A stretch of 37,320 bases of DNA from an uncultured Brachyspira sp. (GCA_944392715.1 CALXXQ010000014.1:1-37320); one strand, 5' to 3'. Positions 7,079 to 16,784 are shown, counted from the stretch's first letter. Notes: generated by a model not told the origin, from the letters alone. A program made the numbers and translations.

Positions 7079-9082
7079 ATGGGAGATATAGATAACACTA
7101 GAGATAGATTAAAGTTGGATGAACTTAATAAAGATGCAAGAAAAGATTTATTTAATAAATTTGTAGATGCAGGCGGAGAAGTAGTATCTGAAAAGAAAAA
7201 GGCTAATACAGGAGTTATTGGAGGATCTTCAAGAAGAGGTTCTAATGTATTAGTAGGAGGAAATGAAAATAGAGGCTCAAGGGGTTCTGGTAATGGAGGT
7301 TCTAAAAGCGATTCTAAAGATGGCAGCAGCACAAAAAGTTCCTCTTTGAGTATTCCAAATAAAAAAAATACTGGTTTAATGTTCAATGTAAAATTATGGT
7401 TCAATGCCTTAAGTGCAGGAGTTATAACTTTTATGGGGGGTAATGTTAATCCTAAATTTTTAAACTTTATAGATAAAAATGTTATAGCTGCTCTTTTAGA
7501 AATGGATACATTAATTTTTAATGCTTTAAACCCTGCTGAATCTTCTAATATAGATGCTAAAGAAAAACACCAAAAAATAATAGCCCAGTTTTCTAAAGAA
7601 TTGGATGATTTAGAGCTTTTAGAGAGAATAAAAGATCAATATAATGAAAAAACTTATAAAGATTTTTTAAGACCTTATAAAGAATTAAATAGTAATGTTA
7701 TGGCTGAAAGCTATGTAAAAGAAATAAAAGCTATGTTCAGACCGCTTTATGTGCTTCATGCATACTCATCTAGAATAAAATTAGCAGGAGAAAAAGCTAT
7801 GCTTGCCTATGCTATGGTTGATAATATAAGCAAAGGTATAGCAAACTCTAGAATATCTGCTTTTAAAAGAGCCGTAGATTTAATATATTCAAAATACTAT
7901 CCTAAATTATTTGTACTTTTACAATATGCCTCAAAAGAATCATTAGAAACTATTAATGATTTTAATAGATATCTTAATATTACAGATGAAGATATATTAG
8001 GATACTATACTAAATTAAGAAAAGAAAAAGAAAAATTACAAGAAACTAAAATACAAGAAGCTAAAGAAAATATAGGAAAACAAAAAGATGATGAAGAAGA
8101 AAAACTAAGCAAAGTTGAATCTATAGGTGTAAAACTTATTAATAAATGCGTATCATTTAGAAAAGAAGATAATGGAATAGAATATGAGGCAGATCCATTT
8201 TTTATTGTATCTACTAAAGATAAAATATATAGAATAAAAGTTTTAATAGATTTCTTAGATAGAGAATATTCAGCAGTATTTGTTTCTAATAAAGTAAGAT
8301 ATAATTTAGTTTATGATAATCAGGTAAGAACAGATTATAAAAATGATTTTAATAATATATTCTTATCATTATCTGATACTAATTCAAGATTAAATGAATA
8401 TAGTGAACTTTATAAAACTATACAAAAAATAGAAGAAGATAAAACTATGCGTTTTGAGCAAAGAGTATCTATGCTTTCTGAAAAAAACGGACAGCGTTCT
8501 TATTTAGCTAAAAATTTAAGAAATACTTTTATATCAATAATCTCGCCTTTCAAGAAAAAATTAGATAAATTATTATTAGATAAAGAAGAAAGGGAAAGAA
8601 TCATAGAAAACCCTAATGATATATTAAGTTTCTCCGCAGAAATAGGAAAAGGCAAAAAAAGAGTACAGGGTTATAATGTAATGAAAGCTTTGACAGAGGC
8701 ATATTATTTTATTTCAGGATTTAACTATTTGATTACTCAAGGTGAATTATCAGGGGCTGGAATATTAATAGAGGGAGCAGATCCTGAAGAAGAATTATTA
8801 GAACAGCAAAAGGAAGCTGCTGCTGCTGAAGAAAATAAAAATGCTGATATGGAAAATGCAGGTAATGAAATTGAAGGCAGTACTGATAAAAATAATAATG
8901 CTGAAAATAATAATATATATATATCTAATAGTGAATTTAATGAATCTATAGAAGATAAGGATTTATTTGGAGAAGAAGAAGCTGAAGAATCAGAAACTGC
9001 TGTGTCTGAGGAAATATCAGAAACGGAATCAAGTCCTGAAGCGGAGGAGGAAAAAACAGATGAAGAAGATATTAAACAATAA
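7079..9082 (+). CDS. Large helical protein of unknown function with Gly/Ser linker and acidic tail
   Basis: I do not recognise a named domain in this 667-residue protein. It opens with a charged segment (LKLDELNKDARKDLFNKFVDAGG, residues about 13-35) of a type I associate with spirochaetal proteins, followed by a Gly/Ser-rich low-complexity linker (about 45-90). The long central region is mainly helical with coiled-coil character (IQEAKENIGKQKDDEEEKL). A further region around 520-570 contains GKGKKRVQGYNVMKALTEAY, and the last 100 residues are highly acidic (runs of Glu/Asp). No signal peptide and no membrane segment is visible, so it is probably cytoplasmic. GGGGGT 8 bases upstream supports the ATG at 7079. 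The acyltransferase gene begins 14 bases later, so the two are almost certainly one transcript, though no functional link is evident. Confidence 0.8.
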   Translation: MGDIDNTRDRLKLDELNKDARKDLFNKFVDAGGEVVSEKKKANTGVIGGSSRRGSNVLVGGNENRGSRGSGNGGSKSDSKDGSSTKSSSLSIPNKKNTGLMFNVKLWFNALSAGVITFMGGNVNPKFLNFIDKNVIAALLEMDTLIFNALNPAESSNIDAKEKHQKIIAQFSKELDDLELLERIKDQYNEKTYKDFLRPYKELNSNVMAESYVKEIKAMFRPLYVLHAYSSRIKLAGEKAMLAYAMVDNISKGIANSRISAFKRAVDLIYSKYYPKLFVLLQYASKESLETINDFNRYLNITDEDILGYYTKLRKEKEKLQETKIQEAKENIGKQKDDEEEKLSKVESIGVKLINKCVSFRKEDNGIEYEADPFFIVSTKDKIYRIKVLIDFLDREYSAVFVSNKVRYNLVYDNQVRTDYKNDFNNIFLSLSDTNSRLNEYSELYKTIQKIEEDKTMRFEQRVSMLSEKNGQRSYLAKNLRNTFISIISPFKKKLDKLLLDKEERERIIENPNDILSFSAEIGKGKKRVQGYNVMKALTEAYYFISGFNYLITQGELSGAGILIEGADPEEELLEQQKEAAAAEENKNADMENAGNEIEGSTDKNNNAENNNIYISNSEFNESIEDKDLFGEEEAEESETAVSEEISETESSPEAEEEKTDEEDIKQ

Positions 9083-9096
9083 TAGAGAGGCCTCAT

Positions 9097-10029
9097 TTGG
9101 CATATAAATCTCCAAAGGTTATAATGCTTGAATATATTCCGCTTCGTATATTAATGGAAATAATAGCATTTACACCTTATATCATAGTAATATTATTTGC
9201 TAAACTTATTGGTACTTTGATGTATTATTTAGTACCAAGTACTAGAAAAATTGCCTTGATCAATTTAAAACAAGCATTTCCTGAAAAGAGTTTTAAAGAA
9301 AGAAAAAGAATAGCAAAAAGGTCTATGAAATCTATGATTATGACTTTTGCTGAGTTTATAAAATCATCAAAAATGTCAAATGAACAAATCCTAAAGAGGA
9401 TAAAGATAGAAGGTATTGATATGTTTGATGAAGCAATACATAAAAGCAATAGAGGACCTGCTGTTATAACAGGTCATATAGGGAATTGGGAATATATTGC
9501 ATTTTATTTTGCTATTAAAGGATACAATCCTGGAGTAATATTCAGACCTCTTGATAATCCAAAATTAGATGCTTATATGCGTTCTTGGAGAGAAAAAAGG
9601 GGCATGAAATGTATTCCCAAAAAAGGCAATTTAAGGGATATATTTAATCTTATAAATGATAAAAAACCTATTGCATTTTTATGCGATCAAAATTATCTGG
9701 ATGGTGTTTTTGTTGATTTCTTCGGATATCCAGCCGCTACAGCAGTTGGACCTGTAGCTCTTGCTATGAAAACAAAATCTCCGATGATAATACTTTATAG
9801 TTTGCCTGATAGATACGGACATCATAAAATAATAGTAGATGATGTATTATATATAGAGGAAAAAGAAACTAAAGAAGAAACAATAAAACATAATGTTCAA
9901 AGATATACTAAAAAATTAGAGGAGATAATAAGAAAGTATCCTGAGAATTGGCTTTGGGTTCATCCTAGATGGAATACAAGACCAAATGGAGAGCCTGAAA
10001 TATTTTATAAAAATGATAATTATAGATAG
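9097..10029 (+). CDS. Lysophospholipid / Kdo-lipid A acyltransferase (LpxL/HtrB family)
   Basis: This 310-residue inner-membrane acyltransferase of the LpxL/HtrB family moves an acyl chain from acyl-ACP onto a lipid A precursor or a related lipid. The N-terminal hydrophobic anchor spans about residues 15-50. The catalytic H-x4-E is at H127 to E132 (GHIGNWE). The family motifs IFRPLDNP, FLCDQN and the C-terminal ENWLWVHPRWNTRP are all present. The start is a TTG at 9097 with GAGAGG 6 bases upstream. The next in-frame ATG (9124) would remove nine residues and has no ribosome site. Presence of this gene suggests acylated lipo-oligosaccharide in the outer membrane. The acceptor is not certain. 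Confidence 0.88.
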   Translation: MAYKSPKVIMLEYIPLRILMEIIAFTPYIIVILFAKLIGTLMYYLVPSTRKIALINLKQAFPEKSFKERKRIAKRSMKSMIMTFAEFIKSSKMSNEQILKRIKIEGIDMFDEAIHKSNRGPAVITGHIGNWEYIAFYFAIKGYNPGVIFRPLDNPKLDAYMRSWREKRGMKCIPKKGNLRDIFNLINDKKPIAFLCDQNYLDGVFVDFFGYPAATAVGPVALAMKTKSPMIILYSLPDRYGHHKIIVDDVLYIEEKETKEETIKHNVQRYTKKLEEIIRKYPENWLWVHPRWNTRPNGEPEIFYKNDNYR

Positions 10030-10275
10030 TTTTTTACTTTGCTTTTTTTTTATAGGTTTATATTATATATTAAATGTACTAAGAAATAATAATTGTCATA
10101 AGTTTATAATATATTTCTAAATTTATAATGCTATGAGGTAACACCTTCATATAATATTTTCACTATTATTTATAATTTTTTTATTTAAAAAAACAATATT
10201 TTTTACTATAATAAAGTTGTGGCAAATTATTAAAACCTAGTATAAAAAATACAATAAATCGGAGGTTATGAGTAT

Positions 10276-11787
10276 ATGGAGCAAAAAAAACGTTCATTTA
10301 TGTTCTTTTTAAACCTTGGGCTTACATTTACTTTGGTTGGTATAATTATTTCTTTCTTTATATTTTCATATGAAAAAAATTATAAAAAAGATGAGTTTTT
10401 GGTTCATGCCCAAGCGGCGCCAGAAAAAACTGCATTTTCTGGTTCTTTAGATGGTGCTTTAGCTGTTGAAGGTGCTATAAGAGAAGTAGTTGATAAAAAT
10501 ATGCCTGCTGTAGTTAATATCTCTACTGAAATAGAGGCAGGACAAACTGAAGAAGACAGATATGCCGATGAATTCTTTAGATTTTTCTTCGGAGATCAAA
10601 TGCCTAGACAAAAAAGAAGTCAGAAATCTTTAGGAAGCGGTTTTATTATTAATGAAGAAGGATATGTTCTTTCTAATTACCATGTCGTTAAAGGTGCTAC
10701 TAAAATAATGATTACACTTTATGGTGAAGATGGGGAACTTCCTGCCAAATTAATAGGATATGATGAAGCTTATGATTTGGCTTTATTAAAAATAGAATCA
10801 AATGACAGAACTTTCCCTTATGTGGCATTAGGAGATAGTGATGCAATAGAACCTGGAGAGTTTGCTATAGCTATAGGAAACCCTTATGGACTTAATAATA
10901 CAGTTACTTTCGGTATTGTAAGTGCTAAAGGAAGAAGCGATGTTGGTGCTAATAAATATCAAAGATATATACAAACTGATGTTGCTATAAACCCTGGTAA
11001 CTCTGGCGGCCCTTTATTTAATATTCATGGACAGGTAATAGGAATAAATACTTTAATATACTCTACTTCAGGCGGAAGTATAGGTATAGGTTTTGCTACT
11101 CCTATTAATCTTGCTACATCTGTTATGACTGACTTAAAAGAAAATGGAAAGGTTACAAGAGGATATTTGGGAATATACTTACAAGATATAGATGAAAATC
11201 TTTCAAGAGGTTTGAATGTAAGACAAAACAGCGGTGTATATGTAAGCGAAGTTATTCCTGATTCTCCTGCTTATAAAGGCGGTTTACAAGACGGAGATAT
11301 TATAATAGAATTTGACGGTGAAAGAATGACTAGATCTGGAGATTTATTCAATAAAGTAGCAACAACTAAAGTAGGAAAAGAAGTTAATATTAAATATTTA
11401 AGAAATGGAAGAGAAAGAACAACTAAAATAACTATAGAAGCTAGAGTAGAAGATGAAGCTGTTGTACCTACAAGACAGTCTCAGAATAATGCTCAAAATA
11501 GTACACGTTCTTGGATGGGATTAGATGTTTCTAATATTACTCCTGAAATATCTCAAAGACTTCAAATAAGAAGTAATGAAAGAGGTGTTGTAGTACTTAA
11601 TATGACTCAAAACTCTAAAGCTTATCAGTCAGGACTTAGACCTGGAGATGTTATTAAGGCTATTAATGGAATAACTATTTCTAATACTAGTGATTATGAT
11701 AATTTTGTTAAGTCTTATGGAAATGATAAGTCCTTTACTATAACAATAAAACGTGCAAGAATGACATACGTTATAATAATAGAATAG
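10276..11787 (+). CDS. htrA: HtrA/DegQ-type periplasmic serine protease with two PDZ domains
   Basis: This 503-residue Do/DegP-type protease handles misfolded envelope proteins. An N-terminal membrane anchor (about residues 10-32) holds it at the inner membrane with the body outside. The trypsin-like triad is H136 (NYHVVKG), D167 (YDLALLKI) and S243 (GNSGGPL). Two PDZ domains follow, at about 300-390 (GYLGIYLQDI onward) and 410-500 (SWMGLDVSNI onward), as in DegP and DegQ. A perfect GGAGGT site is 9 bases before the ATG at 10276. An overlapping ATG at 10268 is in another frame. The 246-base gap upstream has a TATAAT at 10207-10212 with no good -35 box, so regulation by an alternative or stress sigma factor is possible but not shown. 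A strong terminator closes the gene. Confidence 0.95.
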   Translation: MEQKKRSFMFFLNLGLTFTLVGIIISFFIFSYEKNYKKDEFLVHAQAAPEKTAFSGSLDGALAVEGAIREVVDKNMPAVVNISTEIEAGQTEEDRYADEFFRFFFGDQMPRQKRSQKSLGSGFIINEEGYVLSNYHVVKGATKIMITLYGEDGELPAKLIGYDEAYDLALLKIESNDRTFPYVALGDSDAIEPGEFAIAIGNPYGLNNTVTFGIVSAKGRSDVGANKYQRYIQTDVAINPGNSGGPLFNIHGQVIGINTLIYSTSGGSIGIGFATPINLATSVMTDLKENGKVTRGYLGIYLQDIDENLSRGLNVRQNSGVYVSEVIPDSPAYKGGLQDGDIIIEFDGERMTRSGDLFNKVATTKVGKEVNIKYLRNGRERTTKITIEARVEDEAVVPTRQSQNNAQNSTRSWMGLDVSNITPEISQRLQIRSNERGVVVLNMTQNSKAYQSGLRPGDVIKAINGITISNTSDYDNFVKSYGNDKSFTITIKRARMTYVIIIE

Positions 11788-11812
11788 TGCTTTAACTTTT
11801 ATAAGTTTAATT

Positions 11813-11850
11813 AAAAAAGAGGTTCAAATAATAATTTGTGCCTCTTTTTT
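11813..11850 (+). terminator. Intrinsic terminator after htrA
   Basis: AAAAAAGAGG pairs with CCTCTTTTTT, and inside it CAAAT pairs with ATTTG, giving a long hairpin with a T-run. Confidence 0.88.
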
Positions 11851-11894
11851 ATAATTATTAATAAATATTATGTTAACTATTTATTAATTTTAAC

Positions 11895-11923
11895 TTGCAT
11901 TCATAATTGATTTAATATATTAT
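11895..11923 (+). promoter_or_regulatory. Probable promoter of alaS
   Basis: TTGCAT (11895-11900), a 17-base spacer and TATTAT (11918-11923) lie about 73 bases before the start codon. No T-box or other leader structure is evident in that short leader. Confidence 0.5.
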
Positions 11924-11996
11924 TAATTAAATACAAATTTAAAAGTAAAACATTAAATTTTCGTATATATAAATGTTCTTAAAAATAGGAGTTATT

Positions 11997-14600
11997 ATGA
12001 CACATTTAGAATTGAGAGAAAAATTCTTTGAATTTTTTAAAAGCAAACAGCATGCTATAGAAAAATCATCATCATTAATACCAATAGATGATCCAAGCCT
12101 ATTATTTACAACAGCAGGAATGTTACAATTTAAACCTTATTATGCTGGAATAAAAAAAGCTCCGTATTCAAGAGTTGCCACAATACAAAAATGTTTCAGA
12201 CTTTCTGACTTAGAAAATATAGGAAAAACTGCAAGACATCATACATTTTTTGAGATGTTTGGTAATTTCTGTTTTATGGGTGATTATTTCAAAAAAGAGG
12301 CTATAGAATTTGCTTGGGAATTTTCTACTCAAGTTATAAAACTTCCTATTGAAAGAATATATGTTTCTATTTATGAAAAAGATGATGATGCTTTTAAAAT
12401 TTGGAATGAGCATATTGGAATACCGAAAGAGAAGATAGTAAGACTTGGAAAGAAGGATAATTTCTGGGGACCTGCTGGTGATTCTGGAGCTTGCGGGCCT
12501 TGCAGTGAGCTTTATATTGATATGGGTGAAGAAAAGGGATGCGATAATCCTAATTGTTTTGTTGGATGCGATTGCGAGAGATATTTAGAGTTTTGGAATT
12601 TAGTATTTAATGAATTTTTCCAAGATACTGAGGGTAATTTATCTCCTCTTCCTAATGTTGGTATAGATACTGGAATGGGACTTGAAAGATTATGCTATAT
12701 TACTCAAGGTGTAGAAAGCAATTATCAAACTGATGTAATGAAGCCTATAGTTGATGCTATAACTAAAAAATTGAATGTTAAATATGATGATAAAAATAAA
12801 ACTAAAATCAATTTAATAGCAGACCATTTAAGAGCATTAGTATTTGTAATATCTGAAGGCTGTACTCCTTCTAATGAAGGAAGAGGTTATGTTCTTAGAA
12901 GGCTTTTAAGAAGAGCTTTAAAAACTGCAAGCGATTTAGGACATAAAGGTGCTTTCTTAAATGAAATTACATCTTCTGTAGTTAATGTATATAAAGAAAT
13001 ATATGATTATCTTCCTAAAGAAGAAGAGAATGTAAAAAGAATATTAAAAGATGAAGAGAATAAATTTATAAATACAATATCTGCTGGTATGAATAAGCTT
13101 TATGCTGTAATTGAAGAAAATAAAGACAGCAAAGTAATATCAGGTAAAGATGCATTTATGCTATTTGATACTTATGGTCTTCCTATTGATATAACAGAAG
13201 AGGAAGCATCAGATCATGGATTTACCGTTGATAAGGCTGGATTTGAAGAGGCTATGGAAGAGCAGAAGAAAAGAAGCAGAGGTACTGGAGAGGATAAAAA
13301 ATCAAAATTCGGATATGTTGAAAATTATGAAACTAAATATGTAGGTGAAGAGACTGATAATCTAATAAACGGAGTAAATGCAAAAATTATTGCTGTATAT
13401 GATGATAATAGTAAAAAAGAAAAAGCATCATCTTCAAATGCTGTTATTATAACAGATGTTTCACCTTTCTATGGAGAGATGGGAGGACAGATTGGAGACA
13501 ATGGATATATAGAAAACAGCAAAAAAGAAATAATAAAAATAATAGATACTCAAAAGAAAGAAAATACTATTATACATATAGCAGACTGCAGCAGTCATTC
13601 TTTAAGTGTAGGCGAAGAAATAAAATTATTCGTTAATTTTGACAGAAGAAGTGCTATAAGAAAAAATCATACAGCTACTCATATACTTCAAAAGGTATTA
13701 GAGCTTACATTAGGAAGTCATATTAATCAGGCTGGAAGTTTTGTAAGCGATGAATATTTGAGATTCGACTTCACCCACCCTGATTCAATTTCTGAAGATA
13801 CATTAATAAGTATAGAAAATCAAGTTAATGAGGTGGTATTTAAATCAATGCCTGCTGTTATAAAATATATGCCTAAAGAAGAGGCTATTTCATGCGGTGC
13901 TAAGGCTTTATTTGGAGAAAAATATCCCGATACTGTAAGAATACTAGATATAGGAAATGGTTTTTCAGTAGAACTTTGCGGAGGAAGCCATTTGACAAAT
14001 ACATCGGAAGTTGGTTATTTCCATATAGTGAGTGAAGGTTCTGTGGCTAGCGGTGTGAGAAGAATAGAGGCTATCACAGGATTAAAAGCTGCTAATGAAG
14101 CTAGCAAATTATTCAGTAAAGTAAAAAATTTAGCACATATACTTAATGCTTCAAAAACAGATGAACTTACTGTAAGAGCTGAAAGCCTTCAAAATGAGGT
14201 AAAAAAGCTGCAAAAAGAAATTAAACAGCTTAAAACTTCAGGTGCTTCTGCTGTTTCATTTATGGATAATTATGAAGACTTAAAAGGCATTAAATTCTAT
14301 AATTTAGAGTTTAATGAAGATATTAAAGAAGTTAGACTATATGCTGATACTATAAAAGAGAGAGTAAAAGACAGTATTGCTGTAATGATAAGTAAAACTG
14401 ATTCTTCAAACTCTATACTTGTACAGATAACAGGAAATGCTTTAAAAGAAAAGAAATTATCAGCAAATAATATAATAAAAGATATTATAGCTGTAAGCGG
14501 AGGACGCGGCGGCGGAAAAGATACTTTTGCTCAAGGTTCTATTGAAAATGTAGAAAAAGCAAAAGAAGAAATTAATAAATTAAAGAGTAAATGGTTATAA
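11997..14600 (+). CDS. alaS: Alanyl-tRNA synthetase
   Basis: This 867-residue class II synthetase charges tRNA-Ala. The start is the ATG at 11997 (MTHLELREKFFEFF), with TAGGAG at 11986-11991. An in-frame ATG at 11973 lacks a ribosome site. In order: the catalytic core with TARHHTFFEMFGNF and GIDTGMGLERL, the tRNA-recognition helices, then the editing domain with the zinc ligands NHTATH (about 557-562) and CGGSH (about 661-665). A coiled stretch follows, then the C-terminal DHHA1-like domain with the glycine motif GGRGGGKDTFAQG. All parts are intact and the length is normal. It leads an apparent operon with two lipoprotein genes and a small gene, the first only 10 bases downstream. Confidence 0.98.
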   Translation: MTHLELREKFFEFFKSKQHAIEKSSSLIPIDDPSLLFTTAGMLQFKPYYAGIKKAPYSRVATIQKCFRLSDLENIGKTARHHTFFEMFGNFCFMGDYFKKEAIEFAWEFSTQVIKLPIERIYVSIYEKDDDAFKIWNEHIGIPKEKIVRLGKKDNFWGPAGDSGACGPCSELYIDMGEEKGCDNPNCFVGCDCERYLEFWNLVFNEFFQDTEGNLSPLPNVGIDTGMGLERLCYITQGVESNYQTDVMKPIVDAITKKLNVKYDDKNKTKINLIADHLRALVFVISEGCTPSNEGRGYVLRRLLRRALKTASDLGHKGAFLNEITSSVVNVYKEIYDYLPKEEENVKRILKDEENKFINTISAGMNKLYAVIEENKDSKVISGKDAFMLFDTYGLPIDITEEEASDHGFTVDKAGFEEAMEEQKKRSRGTGEDKKSKFGYVENYETKYVGEETDNLINGVNAKIIAVYDDNSKKEKASSSNAVIITDVSPFYGEMGGQIGDNGYIENSKKEIIKIIDTQKKENTIIHIADCSSHSLSVGEEIKLFVNFDRRSAIRKNHTATHILQKVLELTLGSHINQAGSFVSDEYLRFDFTHPDSISEDTLISIENQVNEVVFKSMPAVIKYMPKEEAISCGAKALFGEKYPDTVRILDIGNGFSVELCGGSHLTNTSEVGYFHIVSEGSVASGVRRIEAITGLKAANEASKLFSKVKNLAHILNASKTDELTVRAESLQNEVKKLQKEIKQLKTSGASAVSFMDNYEDLKGIKFYNLEFNEDIKEVRLYADTIKERVKDSIAVMISKTDSSNSILVQITGNALKEKKLSANNIIKDIIAVSGGRGGGKDTFAQGSIENVEKAKEEINKLKSKWL

Positions 14601-14610
14601 AAATTAAAAT

Positions 14611-15267
14611 ATGAAAAAAAATATAATAGCTTTTATATTCATTACAATATTTTTTATATCTTGTTCTGAAAAAGATGTTACTTTGCGAAGGCTTGATGAT
14701 GTTCATAAGGCAGAAAAAAAGCTTGCAAAAAATCCTGATAATGAAGAAGTTATATTAGAAGTTTTGAATGCTGCACAAAATGGAGGAAGAGAAGTAAGAG
14801 CTGAGGCTATATGGCTTTTAGGTAAAATAGAAGCAGATATTGCTTACAGCGATTTCCTTCGTGCTAGTGTTGAAGATCCTGACTTTAATGTACGCTGTTT
14901 GGCTATTTTAGGACTTGGAAGATTAGATGCCAAAAATCCTGAGGCCATTGACAGAGTAAAAAGAGCTATATCTGATACGGATTTGCAAGTTCAAATAGAG
15001 GGATTAAAAGTTGCTGGAAGAATGAATGCTAAAGAGCTTTTGAACTCTATACTTGATAGTTTATCAAGCAAAAATAAATGGGTAAGAATGGCTGCTGTTG
15101 AGGCTTTAAAAGATTATAATGATAAGAGAGTTGATAGATCTTTAAACTTACTCGCTTCTACGGATACTGATTATGCTGTAAAATCTATTATTAATCAGGT
15201 AATAGAATATAGAAAAAATAAAACAACTGAAAATAATGAAGAAGAAAAAAAAGAAGAAACAACATAA
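14611..15267 (+). CDS. HEAT-repeat lipoprotein
   Basis: This 218-residue predicted lipoprotein has signal peptide MKKNIIAFIFITIFFISC and lipobox FISC (lipidated cysteine at 18). The body is a set of about four HEAT/PBS-lyase-type helical repeats (for example EVRAEAIWLLGKIEAD, NVRCLAILGLGRLDAK, WVRMAAVEALKDYND), which form a curved protein-binding surface. The tail is charged (NNEEEKKEETT). It begins 10 bases after alaS with no clear Shine-Dalgarno, so translation may depend on reinitiation. The partner is unknown. Periplasmic or envelope location follows from the signal peptide. It is followed by a second lipoprotein gene 28 bases on. Confidence 0.82.
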   Translation: MKKNIIAFIFITIFFISCSEKDVTLRRLDDVHKAEKKLAKNPDNEEVILEVLNAAQNGGREVRAEAIWLLGKIEADIAYSDFLRASVEDPDFNVRCLAILGLGRLDAKNPEAIDRVKRAISDTDLQVQIEGLKVAGRMNAKELLNSILDSLSSKNKWVRMAAVEALKDYNDKRVDRSLNLLASTDTDYAVKSIINQVIEYRKNKTTENNEEEKKEETT

Positions 15268-15295
15268 TAATGTTATAGTAGGAAATATATTAGAT

Positions 15296-16072
15296 ATGAA
15301 TAATAAAATTATATTTATGATAATATTAGCTTTATTTATTACTGTGTCATGTGCTTCAAAATATTCTTATGTAAGAGTAGATGACATTATAGAAAAAAAT
15401 AGAACTATTGCAGTTGCTTCTTTTACTTTTCCAAAAAGTATGACTAATCAGTATTGGGACAGATTAAAATATTTAAATACTGAGATATATACTGATTTTG
15501 TACTGAATAGTTTTATCAGTAATTTTAATTCTCAAAATGAAATGGTTAAGCTTATCACTTTAGAAGAAGCTATAGGAAATAAAGAATTTGCAAAGCTTCC
15601 TAATCATTCAATATTAGGTGCTGATTATGTTGCTGCTACAGGAACACTTGCAACTAATAGATTAAGTCCTGAAACTTTATCAATGCTTACTGATAAGGTA
15701 GACGGAGTAATGTATGCTAAATCAGCTATGTCTTTTTGGTCGCAAAAGGTTAGTATAGATTTTGAAATTTATGATATAGATGGAAATTACTTATGGATAG
15801 ATACTTTAAATGGGGATTCTTATCATATAATAGGAGATACAGGAGCTCCTACTAGACAAACTGCTTATGAGATAGTTATTGCTGATGTAATGAAATATCA
15901 AAAAAGGCATGCTGAAGAATTATATATAGTTATAGATCAGGCTATATCAAATGGTGTAGGTAAGTTAAAAGGAAAGGCTCCTTATGCTTTCAATACTAAT
16001 GATATTATATTCACTCAGAAAACATTCAGTCTGACAAATGAAGATTATGCAAAAAAGGCGGGTATATATTAA
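15296..16072 (+). CDS. Putative lipoprotein, unknown function
   Basis: I do not recognise a family for this protein. The preferred start is the ATG at 15296, giving a 258-residue protein with signal peptide MNNKIIFMIILALFITVSC and lipobox TVSC. An in-frame ATG further upstream (15236) would add a poly-lysine stretch overlapping the preceding gene and is unlikely. AGGA at 15280-15283 is 12 bases upstream. The mature part reads as a mixed alpha/beta domain (TIAVASFTFPKSM, GADYVAATGTLATN), with FEIYDIDGNYLWIDTL near 185. The pattern faintly recalls lipoproteins that compute a component list and check for variants (CsgG/LPP20-like), but this is weak. It is co-transcribed with alaS and the HEAT lipoprotein. 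Confidence 0.75.
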   Translation: MNNKIIFMIILALFITVSCASKYSYVRVDDIIEKNRTIAVASFTFPKSMTNQYWDRLKYLNTEIYTDFVLNSFISNFNSQNEMVKLITLEEAIGNKEFAKLPNHSILGADYVAATGTLATNRLSPETLSMLTDKVDGVMYAKSAMSFWSQKVSIDFEIYDIDGNYLWIDTLNGDSYHIIGDTGAPTRQTAYEIVIADVMKYQKRHAEELYIVIDQAISNGVGKLKGKAPYAFNTNDIIFTQKTFSLTNEDYAKKAGIY

Positions 16073-16362
16073 TGGCACAAAAACAAAAACTAGAATTAAA
16101 TTTTAATGATGTAGATGATTTTCATTTTAAAAAACCATTAAAAGCTTATATGCTTAAAATAGCAGATGACCATTATGTTATAGGTAATGAAGATTTAGCT
16201 ATAAAATCAACAGGAAAAACACCTAAAGAAGCAGCAGAGATGTTAAAAGAGCAATTTATAGTACTTGCTAATGATATTATGTACAAATCTAAATATGCTC
16301 CTTTAAGTGAAAGAGAAAGGAAAAAAGTTAATATCATCAACTCTATATGTGATATTATTTGA
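16072..16362 (+). CDS. Small conserved-looking protein, possible HicB-like fold
   Basis: The ATG of this 96-residue protein overlaps the stop of the preceding gene (TAATG at 16070-16074), a strong sign of coupled translation. The middle YMLKIADDHYVIGNEDLAIKSTGKTPKEAAEMLKEQF has the strand-strand-turn-helix rhythm, including the GKTPKEA turn, of HicB-type partial RNase H folds. No DNA-binding tail and no HicA partner is nearby, so a toxin-antitoxin role is not supported. It is the last gene of the alaS operon and is convergent with the next gene, with only 2 bases between the two stops. Function is unknown. Confidence 0.7.
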   Translation: MAQKQKLELNFNDVDDFHFKKPLKAYMLKIADDHYVIGNEDLAIKSTGKTPKEAAEMLKEQFIVLANDIMYKSKYAPLSERERKKVNIINSICDII

Positions 16363-16364
16363 TA

Positions 16365-16784
16365 TTAATTTTTTCTTAAATCTTTATATTTTTCCATTAA
16401 TTCATCGAATATTTTAGCAGCTTCAAAAATTAAATAATCGCATCCTTTTTCAGGATCTCTGTATTTCTCTACTAAAGGATCGCAATTAATACTTCCCATT
16501 CTATCATTAAACTTAGTGATATATTCAGCTTCAATCTCTTTTAAAAGAGTTCCCTCATGCCCTCTGTCTTCTATAAAAGCTTTAGCAAGCGCCATTATAC
16601 CGCCTGTTAATATTCCGCAAGTTATACCAACAGCCATGCCTCCTCCGAAGCCTGCAGCCAATTTTAAATCATTCCTATTTATTCCAAGATCATAAACTTT
16701 ATTAGCTCCGTAAAGCATTTTCTCAGCACAATTTAAATCCTCTTGCTTACCAAATCCAGAATATAAATATTCATATAATGTCAT
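16365..16784 (-). CDS. C_GCAxxG_C_C family putative redox protein
   Basis: This 139-residue protein belongs to the small family named for its conserved cysteines. Visible here are C19 (NCAEKML), C56 in the glycine-rich segment GFGGGMAVGITCGILTGG, C101 (INCDPL) and C115 (KGCDYL). The family is thought to be redox-active or metal-binding, often with a membrane-associated glycine-rich helix, but its reaction is unknown. AAGGGG lies 11 bases before the ATG. It sits just downstream of fabH on the same strand (22 bases), probably in the same transcript. Length and cysteine set are intact. Confidence 0.85.
   Translation of the reverse strand: MTLYEYLYSGFGKQEDLNCAEKMLYGANKVYDLGINRNDLKLAAGFGGGMAVGITCGILTGGIMALAKAFIEDRGHEGTLLKEIEAEYITKFNDRMGSINCDPLVEKYRDPEKGCDYLIFEAAKIFDELMEKYKDLRKN

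Noticed and set aside
8737-9096. Long open frame antisense to the acidic tail of the 667-residue protein
   Set aside because: It is Ser-rich, the mirror of GAA/GCT-rich codons, has no ribosome site and lies wholly within a convincing gene.
11924-11996. Possible T-box leader before alaS
   Set aside because: The leader is too short, contains no T-box sequence or specifier stem, and the lineage does not usually use T-boxes.
15236-15295. Upstream start giving a poly-lysine N-terminus to the second lipoprotein
   Set aside because: It overlaps the preceding gene, lacks a ribosome site and would bury the signal peptide. The ATG at 15296 gives a normal lipoprotein signal.
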